This document shows, piece by piece, positions 8,305 through 17,155 of a DNA stretch of 64,000 nucleotides. The notes under the pieces are model-generated. The model was not told the DNA's origin. It made no database searches and saw nothing but the letters and a program-made list of their open reading frames with translations. Source of the DNA: Shewanella japonica (lineage in GTDB: Bacteria > Pseudomonadota > Gammaproteobacteria > Enterobacterales > Shewanellaceae); assembly GCF_002075795.1 (NCBI RefSeq), contig NZ_CP020472.1, forward strand, positions 1,471,001 to 1,535,000, read 5' to 3'. A program made the translations under genes and the position numbers. The stretch's first letter is position 1. Every line of letters begins with the position of its first letter.

Positions 8305-8754
8305 TTAATCTTTTTTATACATATCGTGACAACCTTTACAGCTCTTGCCGGTATTACCAAAAGCCTGCTTGATTTGTTTTTTATCGCCACTTTGAGCAGC
8401 AACTGATAACTTAGCGGCATTCTCTTGGAAAGTCGTCATTTTGCTATCAAAGTCAGCTTTGTTTGACCAGATTTTGGCTAGCGCTTCAGTATCGCCCTTG
8501 TCAGATCCATCAATGAAGCCTTCATGTGGTATTTTTGCTAACGCTTCAAGGTTTGCTGCACGAGTTTGAAAAACATTAAGATCGAAATCTTTTTTACCTT
8601 TCAACATGGCACCCATGTCTGCAAATTGGTAACGGATTAAGCTAAATCCTGATTTACGATAATCAATCGCGTCATCTGCATCTTCAAAGTTGTGCGCATT
8701 GACACTTGGTATAAGTAGTGCACTCACTGCTATTGCTAATATCTGGCTTTTCAT
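8305..8754 (-). CDS. Cytochrome c' (periplasmic four-helix c-type cytochrome)
   Basis: 149 residues with a Sec signal peptide (MKSQILAIAVSALLIPSVNA, cleavage near residue 20) and a single C-terminal heme motif CKGCH close to the end (CKGCHDMYKKD), the arrangement of class II cytochromes c'. The start of the mature protein is rich in Asp (EDADDAIDYRKSGFSLIRYQFADMGAMLKG), and the RxxxF/M helix pattern is typical. Family members bind NO and have been linked to nitrosative stress protection. It is convergent with the cytochrome b561 gene, a pairing that suggests a shared electron route (inference). Confidence 0.93.
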   Translation of the reverse strand: MKSQILAIAVSALLIPSVNAHNFEDADDAIDYRKSGFSLIRYQFADMGAMLKGKKDFDLNVFQTRAANLEALAKIPHEGFIDGSDKGDTEALAKIWSNKADFDSKMTTFQENAAKLSVAAQSGDKKQIKQAFGNTGKSCKGCHDMYKKD

Positions 8755-8933
8755 AAGCTTTCTCTTATTTTCTAGTTATATGGTTAAGAAATGTCATCTA
8801 GGTTCATGTCACATTTTACACATAATTTTGAACTGAGTGCGAGTGTTGTTTGTGTCTATTTGTAAGTAAAAAAGTAAAACTTAGCAATTATAAAAAAGAT
8901 TCAAAATTTTTTATTTCTATCGAGAAAAACTTG

Positions 8934-8946
8934 GTACACTTTGTAC
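8934..8946. promoter_or_regulatory. Inverted repeat in the trpR promoter region
   Basis: GTACACTTTGTAC (arms GTACA / TGTAC) lies 28 bases before the trpR ATG. It shares GTAC ends with the enterobacterial Trp operator but is shorter (13 instead of 18 bases), so autoregulation by TrpR is only a possibility. Confidence 0.3.
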
Positions 8947-8974
8947 TGTTGAAGCATTACTAAAAGAGAGCAAT

Positions 8975-9250
8975 ATGCGCGCAAATTGGGAATCCGTGAT
9001 TGAGAAGGTGTTGAGTTATCCTGATTCAGACGAGTTGAATGTGTTATTTCAATTGCTATTAACTGAAGAAGAACGCAGTGCCGTTGCAGGTCGTTTAAAA
9101 GTTTTCCAATCACTACTTCAAGGTGAACTCAGTCAGCGACAAATATCAGCAGATTATCAGGTCAGTATTGCTACAATTACACGATGTTCAAATTATCTAA
9201 AAAATATGAATAATGAACACCGTGAATTGATCCGTAATATGATTTTGTAA
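8975..9250 (+). CDS. trpR: Trp operon repressor TrpR
   Basis: A 91-residue all-helical DNA-binding protein. The run LLLTEEERSAVAGRLKVFQSLLQGELSQRQISADYQVSIATITRCSNYLK matches TrpR, including the helix-turn-helix (QRQISADYQVSIATITRCSN) and the tryptophan-binding region. It is shorter than the E. coli protein (108 residues) mainly at the N-terminus. The GAGAG at 8965-8969 is the ribosome binding site. It is a stand-alone gene with its own promoter, divergent from the cytochrome c' gene. Confidence 0.95.
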   Translation: MRANWESVIEKVLSYPDSDELNVLFQLLLTEEERSAVAGRLKVFQSLLQGELSQRQISADYQVSIATITRCSNYLKNMNNEHRELIRNMIL

Positions 9251-9306
9251 GGCTCGTTAATGATAAATGGGTCTTTAATGTCAGGATGATTTTGCTCTGA
9301 TTTTGA

Positions 9307-9690
9307 CTACCAACGCTGCATTTTAACGACTGGGACCTTATGGTGCCTGTAGCTAATTCGGCGCAGCAAAATGTATAAACCATAGGTCAATAAACAGATA
9401 GAGATTACAACACCTGAATCTCGTGGTAGGAATCGAAATATAAGTCCTGCAGACATAATGTAAATGAAGGGTAAATAACCATAAATACTCTCAGGTAAAA
9501 TCCCATCGATACGCTTTCGCTTCCTGTCGGTTCGGCGGTTACGCGAGCGTTGATTCCAAATGTGAGCGCCATAAAAATATACCAATAACGATGCTATGAT
9601 GGCATAAGGTTCTTTTAATAGGGCAACACTTCCTGCCCCAATAACCAGATAAGTTAATGGTAGGATTTCATAGATTGGTTTAATTAACAT
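9307..9690 (-). CDS. Hypothetical membrane protein
   Basis: 127 residues, not recognised as a named family. Hydrophobic segments at about 8-25, 30-42, 75-90 and 94-109 suggest four membrane helices. Between them lies a strongly basic cytoplasmic stretch, RSRNRRTDRKRKRID. The ATG at 9690 was chosen over the GTG six bases upstream because GGAG lies five bases before it. The gene is convergent with trpR. Function unknown. Confidence 0.72.
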   Translation of the reverse strand: MLIKPIYEILPLTYLVIGAGSVALLKEPYAIIASLLVYFYGAHIWNQRSRNRRTDRKRKRIDGILPESIYGYLPFIYIMSAGLIFRFLPRDSGVVISICLLTYGLYILLRRISYRHHKVPVVKMQRW

Positions 9691-9796
9691 AAGCACTCCG
9701 TCGCTTGTTATTAATCATCAGTTAGTATCAAAAATTAACGCTATAATCTTTGTCGATACTCACTGCTGTTTTTTTATACTCCTTAAATAATAACTT

Positions 9797-9833
9797 AAAA
9801 AAAATACGTTACCCATGAAATTGGCTAACGTAT
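9797..9833 (-). terminator. Putative terminator of slyD
   Basis: The arms ATACGTTA / TAACGTAT (9804-9811 and 9826-9833), extended by two more pairs after one mismatch, are followed on the minus strand by a run of at least seven T. Confidence 0.75.
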
Positions 9834-9914
9834 CTTTGATTTCAAACTTTTGGCGTAGTGCTGAGAGCCTAAGTCATTGAATTAAGCATTAAGCACTTTA
9901 CACCCGCTGTTAAG

Positions 9915-10466
9915 TTAGTGACAACCACAGCCACCATTGCCATCACAGCCAAGCTTTTCTGTATCACATTGTTCATGAGCATGATCATGGCCACAACCGC
10001 CTGCTGCATGAATATGTCCGTGAGCCACTTCTTCAGCTGTCGCTTCACGAACATCCATTACTTCGACACTGAAGTTTAGGGCTTGGCCTGCTAGAGGGTG
10101 GTTGCCGTCTACAACGACAACGGTATCTTTTACTTCTGTCACTTGAACAGGACGTTGACCCATTTCTGTTTCTGCAATGAAACGCATACCTGGAACGATA
10201 TCTTCGATATCACCAAAAGCTTCTAAAGGCACTTCTTGTTTTAGGCCTTCGTGGTATTCCCCGTAAGCTTGTTCTGTTGGGATATTTGCATCGAATTTAT
10301 CACCAGCAACTTTGCCTTCAAGTTCAACCTCAAGACCCGGAATTAATCCTTCTGTGCCATGAAGGTAAACCATTGGTTCTGCTTCAAATGAACTTTCAAT
10401 CAGTTCGCCATTAGCGTCTGTTAAGCGGTAGTGAATAGTCACTGCTGAATGTTTTGTGATTTTCAT
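9915..10466 (-). CDS. slyD: FKBP-type peptidyl-prolyl isomerase SlyD with metal-binding tail
   Basis: Cytoplasmic chaperone and prolyl isomerase of 183 residues. An FKBP half (YRLTDANGELIESSF, LHGTEGLIPGLEVELEGKVAGDK) is interrupted by the insert-in-flap chaperone domain (AYGEYHEGLKQEVPLEAFG...) and closes with VDGNHPLAGQALNFSVEV. The C-terminal tail is Cys/His rich (GHIHAAGGCGHDHAHEQC ... GGCGCH), as in nickel-binding SlyD used in hydrogenase maturation. The ATG at 10466 is preceded by GGAG (TTGGAGTCGAT); a longer in-frame extension upstream was rejected. Confidence 0.95.
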   Translation of the reverse strand: MKITKHSAVTIHYRLTDANGELIESSFEAEPMVYLHGTEGLIPGLEVELEGKVAGDKFDANIPTEQAYGEYHEGLKQEVPLEAFGDIEDIVPGMRFIAETEMGQRPVQVTEVKDTVVVVDGNHPLAGQALNFSVEVMDVREATAEEVAHGHIHAAGGCGHDHAHEQCDTEKLGCDGNGGCGCH

Positions 10467-11028
10467 ATCGACTCCAATTCTTAATGTGGCGGCATGATAA
10501 TACTTTTTAACTTTGTGTGCGATGATTTGTATCAGCTTTTGCTTATTCAATCACATGTTTCTGAATTTGTTTAAAATGAAACAATTTCAAGCAAGTTGAT
10601 GATAGAGGAGATTAAAACATCTTATTTTGTTGAGTTGACGGACAATCAGTACTGGTAATCGTATTATTCATGCTTTTATCTTTACTTGTCCTTTTGGGTA
10701 CAGTTTAAGTAGCTGTTTTCTGGGTTTTTTATGTTTTCGCATTCAAGAAGTTACGTTTACGTAAACAGGTTTTTTGTGCGGCATTTTGTATGATTAGCGG
10801 ATAAAAACTGTCATCAGCAGCTTATTTCTCAACGATTTTAGAACAATCTGGAATAAGCGGTTAAAAATAAAGCTTTATTAGGGGTTGACAACAGAGGGCA
10901 AAAAAAGCAATTCTGTTATTAATTCAAAACAAGTACATATTTGCTCGTGTTAATTGCATTGTTTTTTTCAATTTAATAGCAAAAATAGTACAAAAGAAAA
11001 CAAATTTAAAATTAAGTAGAGTGTTCGA
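10467..11028. other. Intergenic region between slyD and the thr leader
   Basis: 560 bases holding the divergent promoters of slyD and of the thr operon. TTGACA at 10885-10890 is a good -35 candidate for thrL, but no convincing -10 follows at 16-18 bases. No ORF in this stretch is supported. Confidence 0.4.
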
Positions 11029-11103
11029 ATGAATGTCCATCAATATGTTGTAGCTACCATTATTACTACAACCACCACAATTACTATTGTGGGGGCGGGC
11101 TAA
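11029..11103 (+). CDS. thrL: thr operon leader peptide ThrL
   Basis: A 24-residue ORF starting MNVHQY and containing the run TIITTTTTITI before ending in VGAG, the same ending type (GAG) as E. coli ThrL. It is rich in Thr and Ile codons, as expected for control by both amino acids. It is followed directly by antiterminator and terminator arms and then thrA. It is too short for routine gene callers. Confidence 0.92.
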   Translation: MNVHQYVVATIITTTTTITIVGAG

Positions 11104-11159
11104 GTACACCCTAAAGATTTTATCGAAAGCCCGCTTCCCACAAAGAAGCGGGCTTTTTT
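11095..11159 (+). promoter_or_regulatory. thr operon attenuator
   Basis: The terminator is a 12-bp stem, AAAGCCCGCTTC (11126-11137) / GAAGCGGGCTTT (11145-11156), followed by T. GCGGGCT at 11095-11101, overlapping the thrL stop codon, is exactly complementary to AGCCCGC at 11128-11134 and can form the competing antiterminator when the ribosome stalls at Thr or Ile codons. Confidence 0.88.
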
Positions 11160-11220
11160 GTTTCTATGCATAAATTATGAATAAATTTAGCTAAAGCTAA
11201 CGAGTTAATGGAGTAATAAA

Positions 11221-13689
11221 ATGAAAGTAATGAAGTTTGGCGGCACCTCGTTAGCCAATTGGCAACGTTTCCTCATGGCGGCAGATATTATTGAGCAGTC
11301 ATCGGCTCAAGAGTCTGTTGCAACAGTCTTGTCTGCGCCTGCAACCGTAACAAATGGACTATTAGAATTAGTGGATTTAGCGCAGCAAGGTAAGGACTAC
11401 AGCGCGACGTTAACTCAAATTGAGCAGGTGTTTATAGGGTTATTTTCCAGTGCCGCACAGACGCTTATTTCTGCTGAGCAGAAACAAGTTTTAGATGAAA
11501 AGTTGGTTATGCAACTGGCGGATTGGAAGGATAAATTAACAGGAATCGCCTTGTTGAATGAATGTCCTGACCATGTAAGGGCGCAAGTTGTTGTATCGGG
11601 TGAGCGTCTTTCTGCTGCGTTAATGGAGCAGGTTATGAAGGCTAAATCGTTGACTGCTGCACAGTTTGATCCTAGGCAGCTTTTTTTAGCTCATGGTAAG
11701 CCTTTAGAGTCAGTAGTTGATATTAAAGCAAGTAAACAACGTTTTGCTGCATTAAATTTAGAAGAGGCAAGAGTTTGGATTATGCCTGGGTTTACTGCTG
11801 CAAATGAGTCAGGTAAAACGGTCACTTTAGGTCGAAATGGCTCAGACTATTCAGCTGCAGTTTTGGCTGCATGTATAGATGCATCAAGTTGTGAAATTTG
11901 GACTGATGTCGATGGTGTTTATAATACTGATCCCCGCGTTGTTGCCGATGCTAAGTTACTTGAACAGTTAAGTTATCAAGAAGCCATGGAGCTGTCGTAC
12001 TTTGGTGCCAAAGTATTGCACCCTAAAACCATTGCACCGATAGCTCAGTATCATATCCCTTGTTATATCAAAAACAGTTTTAATCCTTCTGCGCCTGGCA
12101 CTTTAGTATCGAACGAGGCTGACAAGACCGGATTGCAAGTTAAGGCTATTTCAAACCTTGATGATCAGACGATGTTTAATATCTCTGGCCCGGGAATGAA
12201 AGGCATGGTTGGTATGGCCAGTCGGACATTAGATGCCATCTCTCGCAGTGGTATTTCTGTCTCTTTGATCACGCAAAGCTCATCTGAATACAGCATTAGT
12301 TTTTGTGTTAATACAGATGAAGCTGAAAAGGCCAAACAAGCGCTTGAGCTTGAGTTTGAATTAGAAATCCAGTCAGAGCTGCTTGAACCAATCGAGCTAA
12401 GACAACATTTAGCAATTGTTTCATTAATTGGCGATGGCATGAAAACTCATAAAGGGGCGGCGGCGAAGTTCTTTAGTGCGTTAGCTAAAGCCAGTGTGAA
12501 CATCGTAGCGATTGCACAAGGCTCATCTGAGCGTTCAATCTCGACTGTGATTGAACAACGTAAAACTAAGCATGCTATTGCAGCTTGTCATCAAGCTTTT
12601 TTCGATGTTCAACAATATCTTGATGTGTTCCTCGTCGGGGCGGGCAATGTGGGAGCGGGTTTATTAGCGCAAATTCACCAACAAGCTCAAATGCTGAAAG
12701 AGCAGCACATCACAATGCGAGTGTGTGGCATCGCTAATTCTCGTAAAATGTTGTTAAACAGTGACGGTGTTGATTTAACTCATTGGCAAGCTTTACTCGC
12801 TGATTGTCAAACAAGTTATGATCTACCCGCTTTGTTTGCTTGGGGTAAAGAGCAGCAATTACTTAATCCTGTGTTAGTGGATTGTACTTCAAGTGAGTTG
12901 GTTTCTGACAGATACGTCGATGCAATGAACGCTGGTTTTCATGTTGTTACTCCAAATAAAAAAGCCAACACTCGTGATTATCAATATTATCAACAATTGC
13001 GAAGCACAGCGTTGTTGCAACGTCGTCAGTTTTTATATGAGACAACAGTCGGTGCAGGGCTTCCTGTTATTGATAACTTGAAAAAGCTGTTATTTGCAGG
13101 TGATAAATTGCAACGATTTAATGGCATATTATCTGGTTCATTATCCTATATCTTTGGCATGCTAGATGAAGGCATGAGTCTATCTGAAGCCACGTCGATT
13201 GCTCGTGAAAAGTGCTTTACTGAACCTGATCCTCGTGAAGATTTAAGTGGTATGGATGTCGCACGAAAAGTCTTAATTTTGGCGCGTGAAGTGGGCATGG
13301 AACTTGAGCTAGATGATGTCATCGTAGAGTCAGTATTACCTGCATCTTTCGATGCATCAGGGGATATCGACACCTTTATGGCAAACCTTCCTAAACTTGA
13401 TGCTGAAGTGAGTGCGCGAGCTGAAACAGCAAAAGCCGCAGGTAAGTTACTGCGTTATGTTGGTCAAATTGAAGATGGAAAGTGCTATGTACGTATTTCT
13501 GAAGTGGATTCAAGTGATCCACTTTACAGTGTTAAAGGCGGCGAAAACGCCTTAGCATTTTACAGCCAATACTATCAGCCTATCCCATTTGTGCTAAGAG
13601 GCTATGGCGCTGGAACTGATGTAACAGCTGCAGGCGCATTTGCAGATGTATTAAGAACGCTTAATTGGACACGAGAGGTTGGGCTATGA
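11221..13689 (+). CDS. thrA: Bifunctional aspartokinase I / homoserine dehydrogenase I
   Basis: First and third steps of threonine synthesis. At 822 residues it has the usual ThrA length. Residues 1-300 are the aspartokinase (KFGGTSLAN at 5-13, [16 protein letters not shown]). Two ACT regulatory motifs follow ([15 protein letters not shown], and [12 protein letters not shown]). From about residue 465 comes the NAD(P)-dependent homoserine dehydrogenase ([12 protein letters not shown], then TPNKKANT and [14 protein letters not shown]). GGAG at 11210-11213 precedes the ATG. It is controlled by the thrL attenuator and overlaps thrB by four bases. Confidence 0.98.
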   Translation: MKVMKFGGTSLANWQRFLMAADIIEQSSAQESVATVLSAPATVTNGLLELVDLAQQGKDYSATLTQIEQVFIGLFSSAAQTLISAEQKQVLDEKLVMQLADWKDKLTGIALLNECPDHVRAQVVVSGERLSAALMEQVMKAKSLTAAQFDPRQLFLAHGKPLESVVDIKASKQRFAALNLEEARVWIMPGFTAANESGKTVTLGRNGSDYSAAVLAACIDASSCEIWTDVDGVYNTDPRVVADAKLLEQLSYQEAMELSYFGAKVLHPKTIAPIAQYHIPCYIKNSFNPSAPGTLVSNEADKTGLQVKAISNLDDQTMFNISGPGMKGMVGMASRTLDAISRSGISVSLITQSSSEYSISFCVNTDEAEKAKQALELEFELEIQSELLEPIELRQHLAIVSLIGDGMKTHKGAAAKFFSALAKASVNIVAIAQGSSERSISTVIEQRKTKHAIAACHQAFFDVQQYLDVFLVGAGNVGAGLLAQIHQQAQMLKEQHITMRVCGIANSRKMLLNSDGVDLTHWQALLADCQTSYDLPALFAWGKEQQLLNPVLVDCTSSELVSDRYVDAMNAGFHVVTPNKKANTRDYQYYQQLRSTALLQRRQFLYETTVGAGLPVIDNLKKLLFAGDKLQRFNGILSGSLSYIFGMLDEGMSLSEATSIAREKCFTEPDPREDLSGMDVARKVLILAREVGMELELDDVIVESVLPASFDASGDIDTFMANLPKLDAEVSARAETAKAAGKLLRYVGQIEDGKCYVRISEVDSSDPLYSVKGGENALAFYSQYYQPIPFVLRGYGAGTDVTAAGAFADVLRTLNWTREVGL

Positions 13690-14618
13690 GCATAACAGTT
13701 TATGCACCAGCATCTATGGGGAATGTTGGTGTCGGCTATGACTTACTTGGGGCTGCACTTGCTCCAATTGATGGAAGCTTACTTGGTGACCGGGTGATGA
13801 TTGAGTCAGCTGAGTCTGGTGTACATTACTCTCAAACAGGCGCTTGGGCAGATAAGTTACCTGCAGATGGAAAAGACAATATAGTCTATCAGTGCGCTGA
13901 ATTTTTTCTTAAAAAGCTAGCTATTCAACAAGGTGTTGCTATTAGGCTTGAAAAAAACTTACCGGTCGGCAGTGGATTAGGCTCGAGTGCCAGTTCAGTG
14001 GTTGCCGCTTTGTATGCGCTTAATGAACACTTTGAACAACCGTTTGACCAGCAAGCCTTGTTATTATTAATGGGTGAGTTTGAAGGTATGATTTCTGGCA
14101 GTGTTCACTTTGATAATGTGGCACCGTGTTATTTAGGTGGAATGCAGCTAATGTTGAATACCCCACAACAGGTCTGCGCAACGATTCCTAGCTTTAAACA
14201 ATGGTATTGGGTTGTTGCTTATCCAGGGATTTCATTGTCGACGGCTAAAATGCGAGCGCTATTACCCGAGCAATATGACAAGTCTGTGGCGATTGACTTT
14301 GCAAGACACCTTAGTGCTTTTGTTCATGCAAGCTATCAGCAAGACGCCTCATTAGCCATCAGTGTGCTAAAAGATGTTATGGCTGAGCCGTATCGTGCCA
14401 GTGCTATTCCCGGCTATACAGCAGCAAGAGAGGCATTAGCCGAGCTGGGGATGCTAACAACAAGTATTTCAGGCAGTGGGCCGACTTTATTTTCTGTGAC
14501 CGATGATTTAGCCGTTGCAGAGCAAGCTAAATCATGGCTTGAACAACATTATTTATCACAGGCTGGTGGTTTTGCCCATGTCTGCCAACTCGACGATGCT
14601 GGCACCCGTCGTGTGTAA
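13686..14618 (+). CDS. thrB: Homoserine kinase
   Basis: GHMP-family kinase that phosphorylates homoserine. The 310 residues equal the E. coli enzyme. The ATP loop [12 protein letters not shown] is at 93-104, and the C-terminal [12 protein letters not shown] is the third GHMP motif. The ATG at 13686 overlaps the thrA stop in an ATGA arrangement, so the genes are translationally coupled; the in-frame start 21 bases upstream was rejected. GAGAGG (13672-13677) is the ribosome binding site. Confidence 0.97.
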   Translation: MSITVYAPASMGNVGVGYDLLGAALAPIDGSLLGDRVMIESAESGVHYSQTGAWADKLPADGKDNIVYQCAEFFLKKLAIQQGVAIRLEKNLPVGSGLGSSASSVVAALYALNEHFEQPFDQQALLLLMGEFEGMISGSVHFDNVAPCYLGGMQLMLNTPQQVCATIPSFKQWYWVVAYPGISLSTAKMRALLPEQYDKSVAIDFARHLSAFVHASYQQDASLAISVLKDVMAEPYRASAIPGYTAAREALAELGMLTTSISGSGPTLFSVTDDLAVAEQAKSWLEQHYLSQAGGFAHVCQLDDAGTRRV

Positions 14619-14647
14619 CTTAATTATTATTGTATAGGCGTACCAAA

Positions 14648-15931
14648 ATGGAATTATATAATTTAAAACATCCTTCTCAAGTGGTCAGTTTCAGTGAAGC
14701 GGTACAACTTGGACTTGGAAAGGATAGAGGGTTGTTTTTCCCTAAATCAATACCAACAATATCGAATATTGATGAGCTGCTACAGCTTCCTTTTGCTGAG
14801 CGAAGCAAGAAAGTGCTGGGCGCTTGGCTCGCTGATGAAATCGGTCAAGCAAGTGTTGATAAGTTAGTTGAGAATGCATTTACTTTTGAAGCGCCGTTAG
14901 TTGCTGCAGATGATAAGCGCGCATGTTTAGAATTGTTTCATGGACCAACCTTAGCATTTAAGGATTTTGGTGCACGCTTTATGGCCCAGTGCGTTAATTT
15001 ACTTGCTGGTGAAAAAAAGTTAACGATTTTAACGGCGACTTCTGGAGATACCGGCGCGGCAGTGGCAGATGCTTTTTATGGCTTAGATGCCGTACAAGTT
15101 GTGGTGATGTATCCAAAAGGTAAAATCAGTGAGCTACAAGAAAAAATGTTCACTACATTGGGGCGCAATATTCATACTGTTGCGGTAACTGCTGATTTTG
15201 ATGCCTGTCAAACCTTGGTAAAACAAGCATTTGATGATAGTGATGTTCGTGATGGGCTACATTTAAACTCCGCTAATTCAATTAACATCAGTCGTTTATT
15301 AGCACAGATTTGTTATTACTTTGAAGCGGTTGCACAAGCAAAGCAAAAAGGTAATGACGAGATTGTAGTATCAGTACCTAGTGGTAATTTTGGTAATTTA
15401 ACTGCTGGATTATTTGCAAAAGCGATGGGCTTACCTATCAAGCGCTTTATCGCTGCAACCAATTCAAATGATACCGTTCCTCGTTATTTATCAGCTGGTG
15501 ATTGGGCGCCAAATGCGACTGTTGCGACGATGTCTAATGCTATGGATGTTTCTGAACCATCAAATTGGCCAAGAGTTGAAGCAATATGCGAAACAATGGG
15601 GTGGCCATTATCATCGATAACAGGCGTAGCGTTAACGGAATTGCAAACCAGCAAAGCGTTAAGTGACTTATACCAATTAGGCTACCAATCAGAGCCACAC
15701 GCTGCGATTGCGGCTCAAGCTTTGACAGATGAGCTTGAGGCTAACGAAACAGGCATATTTTTAGGCACAGCTCACCCTGCTAAGTTTAAGGATGTTGTGG
15801 ATGAGCAATTACATATTAACCTTCCTTTACCTGCAGAACTTGAGGCGGTGGTTAATAAACCTATATTGTCAGCGGAATTAGCGCCTGACTTTGAGCAATT
15901 AAAAGCACACTTATTTAAAACCTTAAATTAA
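14648..15931 (+). CDS. thrC: Threonine synthase
   Basis: PLP enzyme converting O-phosphohomoserine to threonine, last gene of the thrABC operon. The 427 residues start MELYNLKHPSQVVSF. The PLP lysine is expected in HGPTLAFKDFGARF (K105), and LTATSGDTGAAVADAF is the phosphate-binding loop region. The start at 14648 matches the family N-terminus. The gap to thrB is 29 bases, with a weak ribosome binding site. A terminator follows at 15952. Confidence 0.97.
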   Translation: MELYNLKHPSQVVSFSEAVQLGLGKDRGLFFPKSIPTISNIDELLQLPFAERSKKVLGAWLADEIGQASVDKLVENAFTFEAPLVAADDKRACLELFHGPTLAFKDFGARFMAQCVNLLAGEKKLTILTATSGDTGAAVADAFYGLDAVQVVVMYPKGKISELQEKMFTTLGRNIHTVAVTADFDACQTLVKQAFDDSDVRDGLHLNSANSINISRLLAQICYYFEAVAQAKQKGNDEIVVSVPSGNFGNLTAGLFAKAMGLPIKRFIAATNSNDTVPRYLSAGDWAPNATVATMSNAMDVSEPSNWPRVEAICETMGWPLSSITGVALTELQTSKALSDLYQLGYQSEPHAAIAAQALTDELEANETGIFLGTAHPAKFKDVVDEQLHINLPLPAELEAVVNKPILSAELAPDFEQLKAHLFKTLN

Positions 15932-15951
15932 CGAGTAGGGCTTAAAGCTAT

Positions 15952-15977
15952 AAAGCACCGTAAAGGTGCTTTTTTTA
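15952..15977 (+). terminator. Terminator of the thrABC operon
   Basis: The stem AAAGCACC / GGTGCTTT has the loop GTAAA and is followed by seven T. Confidence 0.9.
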
Positions 15978-16044
15978 TGGTAAAAATTGTTCTGGAATAT
16001 GCTTTTTCATTGCTTTTAAAGGGGTTTATTACAATCATTTATTT

Positions 16045-16060
16045 TATGATCTTCGTCATA
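16045..16060. promoter_or_regulatory. CRP/FNR-like palindrome upstream of the hemerythrin gene
   Basis: TATGATCTTCGTCATA has arms TATGA / TCATA with a 6-base spacer, the geometry of a CRP-family site but with one change per arm from the CRP consensus. It lies about 77-92 bases before the hemerythrin start. It could belong to another CRP/FNR-family regulator; the assignment is tentative. Confidence 0.35.
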
Positions 16061-16136
16061 ACAAGAATTCAACCACTAGTGTAGATTGTAAATACTCGAA
16101 GTGTGATTAATCTATATACATGAAGGAATTGTGGTT

Positions 16137-16682
16137 ATGGATAAAATGATATTGAAAAGGCTAATGAATGATCATAAGCATATTGCAGTTTTACTTGATG
16201 TATTAGCTAAAAAAAATCACAAACTTTCCCAAGGTGAAGCGGTTAACTTTTCGTTGATTAGAGATGTTGTCGAATATATGCAAGTCTATGCTGAGCATAG
16301 CCATCACCCTTTAGAAGACATCACTTACAATTACTTTGTTAAGCAATTTTCTAGCCCCTGTAATACCCAACTACACGAAGAGCACACAAAGCTTGCTGAG
16401 TATTCTGGTGCATTAATGTATAGCTTGAATCTTATTCTATCTGATGTGGTTATTTCTCGTGAAAAGTTAGTGACAGATTTGCAAGCTTATGTCGATATTC
16501 AGCGCAGCCATATGCACTACGAAGAAAGTGAATTGTTTCCTTTATTTGCAAAACAACTCACCGCACAGGACTGGGATACGATTAAATCTCAATGTGAAAA
16601 GCAATTAGTGGATGATCCTTTATTTAGTGACAATGATGAAAGTATCTTTGAAGATTTAAAAGCGCACATAGGCTTAGTTTGA
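16137..16682 (+). CDS. Hemerythrin HHE-domain protein
   Basis: A 181-residue protein with the His/Glu pattern of a non-heme diiron HHE domain: NDHKHI (12-16), HSHHPLED (54-61), LHEEH (79-83) and the helix RSHMHYEESELFPLF. Family members bind O2 or NO, or act in iron and stress homeostasis; the ligand cannot be told from sequence. The ATG at 16137 is preceded by GAAGGA (16122-16127); the GTG six bases upstream is too close to that site. Single-gene transcript with its own terminator. Confidence 0.9.
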   Translation: MDKMILKRLMNDHKHIAVLLDVLAKKNHKLSQGEAVNFSLIRDVVEYMQVYAEHSHHPLEDITYNYFVKQFSSPCNTQLHEEHTKLAEYSGALMYSLNLILSDVVISREKLVTDLQAYVDIQRSHMHYEESELFPLFAKQLTAQDWDTIKSQCEKQLVDDPLFSDNDESIFEDLKAHIGLV

Positions 16683-16703
16683 AATGTTAATTAAATGAAA
16701 CAA

Positions 16704-16736
16704 AAAAAGAGCGCTATATGCGCTCTTTTTATTTTT
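16704..16736. terminator. Bidirectional terminator after the hemerythrin gene
   Basis: The stem AAAAAGAGCGC / GCGCTCTTTTT with loop TATAT is followed by ATTTTTT. It can also serve the convergent small gene at 16772. Confidence 0.9.
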
Positions 16737-16771
16737 TGATTTATGAATAACTATTCAATTAGTTTTAATGC

Positions 16772-16957
16772 TTATAATGGCATTGTTTCAAAATCAAAAT
16801 CAAAACTTGTATCAATGTCTTGAAGTTCTTTGAGTAGACGCTGTTTGTCCTTTAACGCTTCTATCTCCCGCCATTTACGTTTTTTGTTTGAGCTTTTTGA
16901 GCGAGTTGGTCTTTCAACAACTTGGTCTAGCGCACCACCATAGTCTAAACGATCCAT
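16772..16957 (-). CDS. DUF3545 family small protein
   Basis: A 61-residue basic protein. The central KSSNKKRKWREIEALKDKQR and following LLKELQDID are the conserved core of the DUF3545 family found in Shewanella and Vibrio; the assignment is from pattern memory. It has no membrane segment. A very strong ribosome binding site (GGGAGGT seven bases before the ATG) argues that this short ORF is translated. Function unknown. Confidence 0.8.
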   Translation of the reverse strand: MDRLDYGGALDQVVERPTRSKSSNKKRKWREIEALKDKQRLLKELQDIDTSFDFDFETMPL

Positions 16958-17122
16958 GGTAAACCTCCCTTGTTATTATGATGTCTCTATGCAAATAAGT
17001 ATCATATTTCATCGCTATTGTGCAATAGCTTTGTTTCATTTTTGTTAATGCGGGCTGACAACTTAATGAAGCTTTACTGGCTAATTTAGTGACTTGTGCT
17101 ATGTGAAGAAATAAGAGGGAAT

Positions 17123-17150
17123 AAAAAAGCCAGCTTATGCTGGCTTTTTT
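17123..17150. terminator. Terminator of the tal-pgi operon
   Basis: The 12-bp stem AAAAAAGCCAGC / GCTGGCTTTTTT has the loop TTAT and lies just beyond the pgi stop codon on the minus strand. Confidence 0.9.
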
Positions 17151-17155
17151 AGGGT

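Noticed and set aside
8934..8946. Trp operator before trpR
   Set aside because: The GTACA / TGTAC repeat is five bases shorter than the known Trp operator, so it is listed only as a low-confidence inverted repeat and not called an operator.
10924..11109. 61-residue minus-strand ORF opposite the thr leader
   Set aside because: It is the antisense shadow of thrL and its promoter region; the plus strand has a clear Thr/Ile-rich leader peptide and attenuator.
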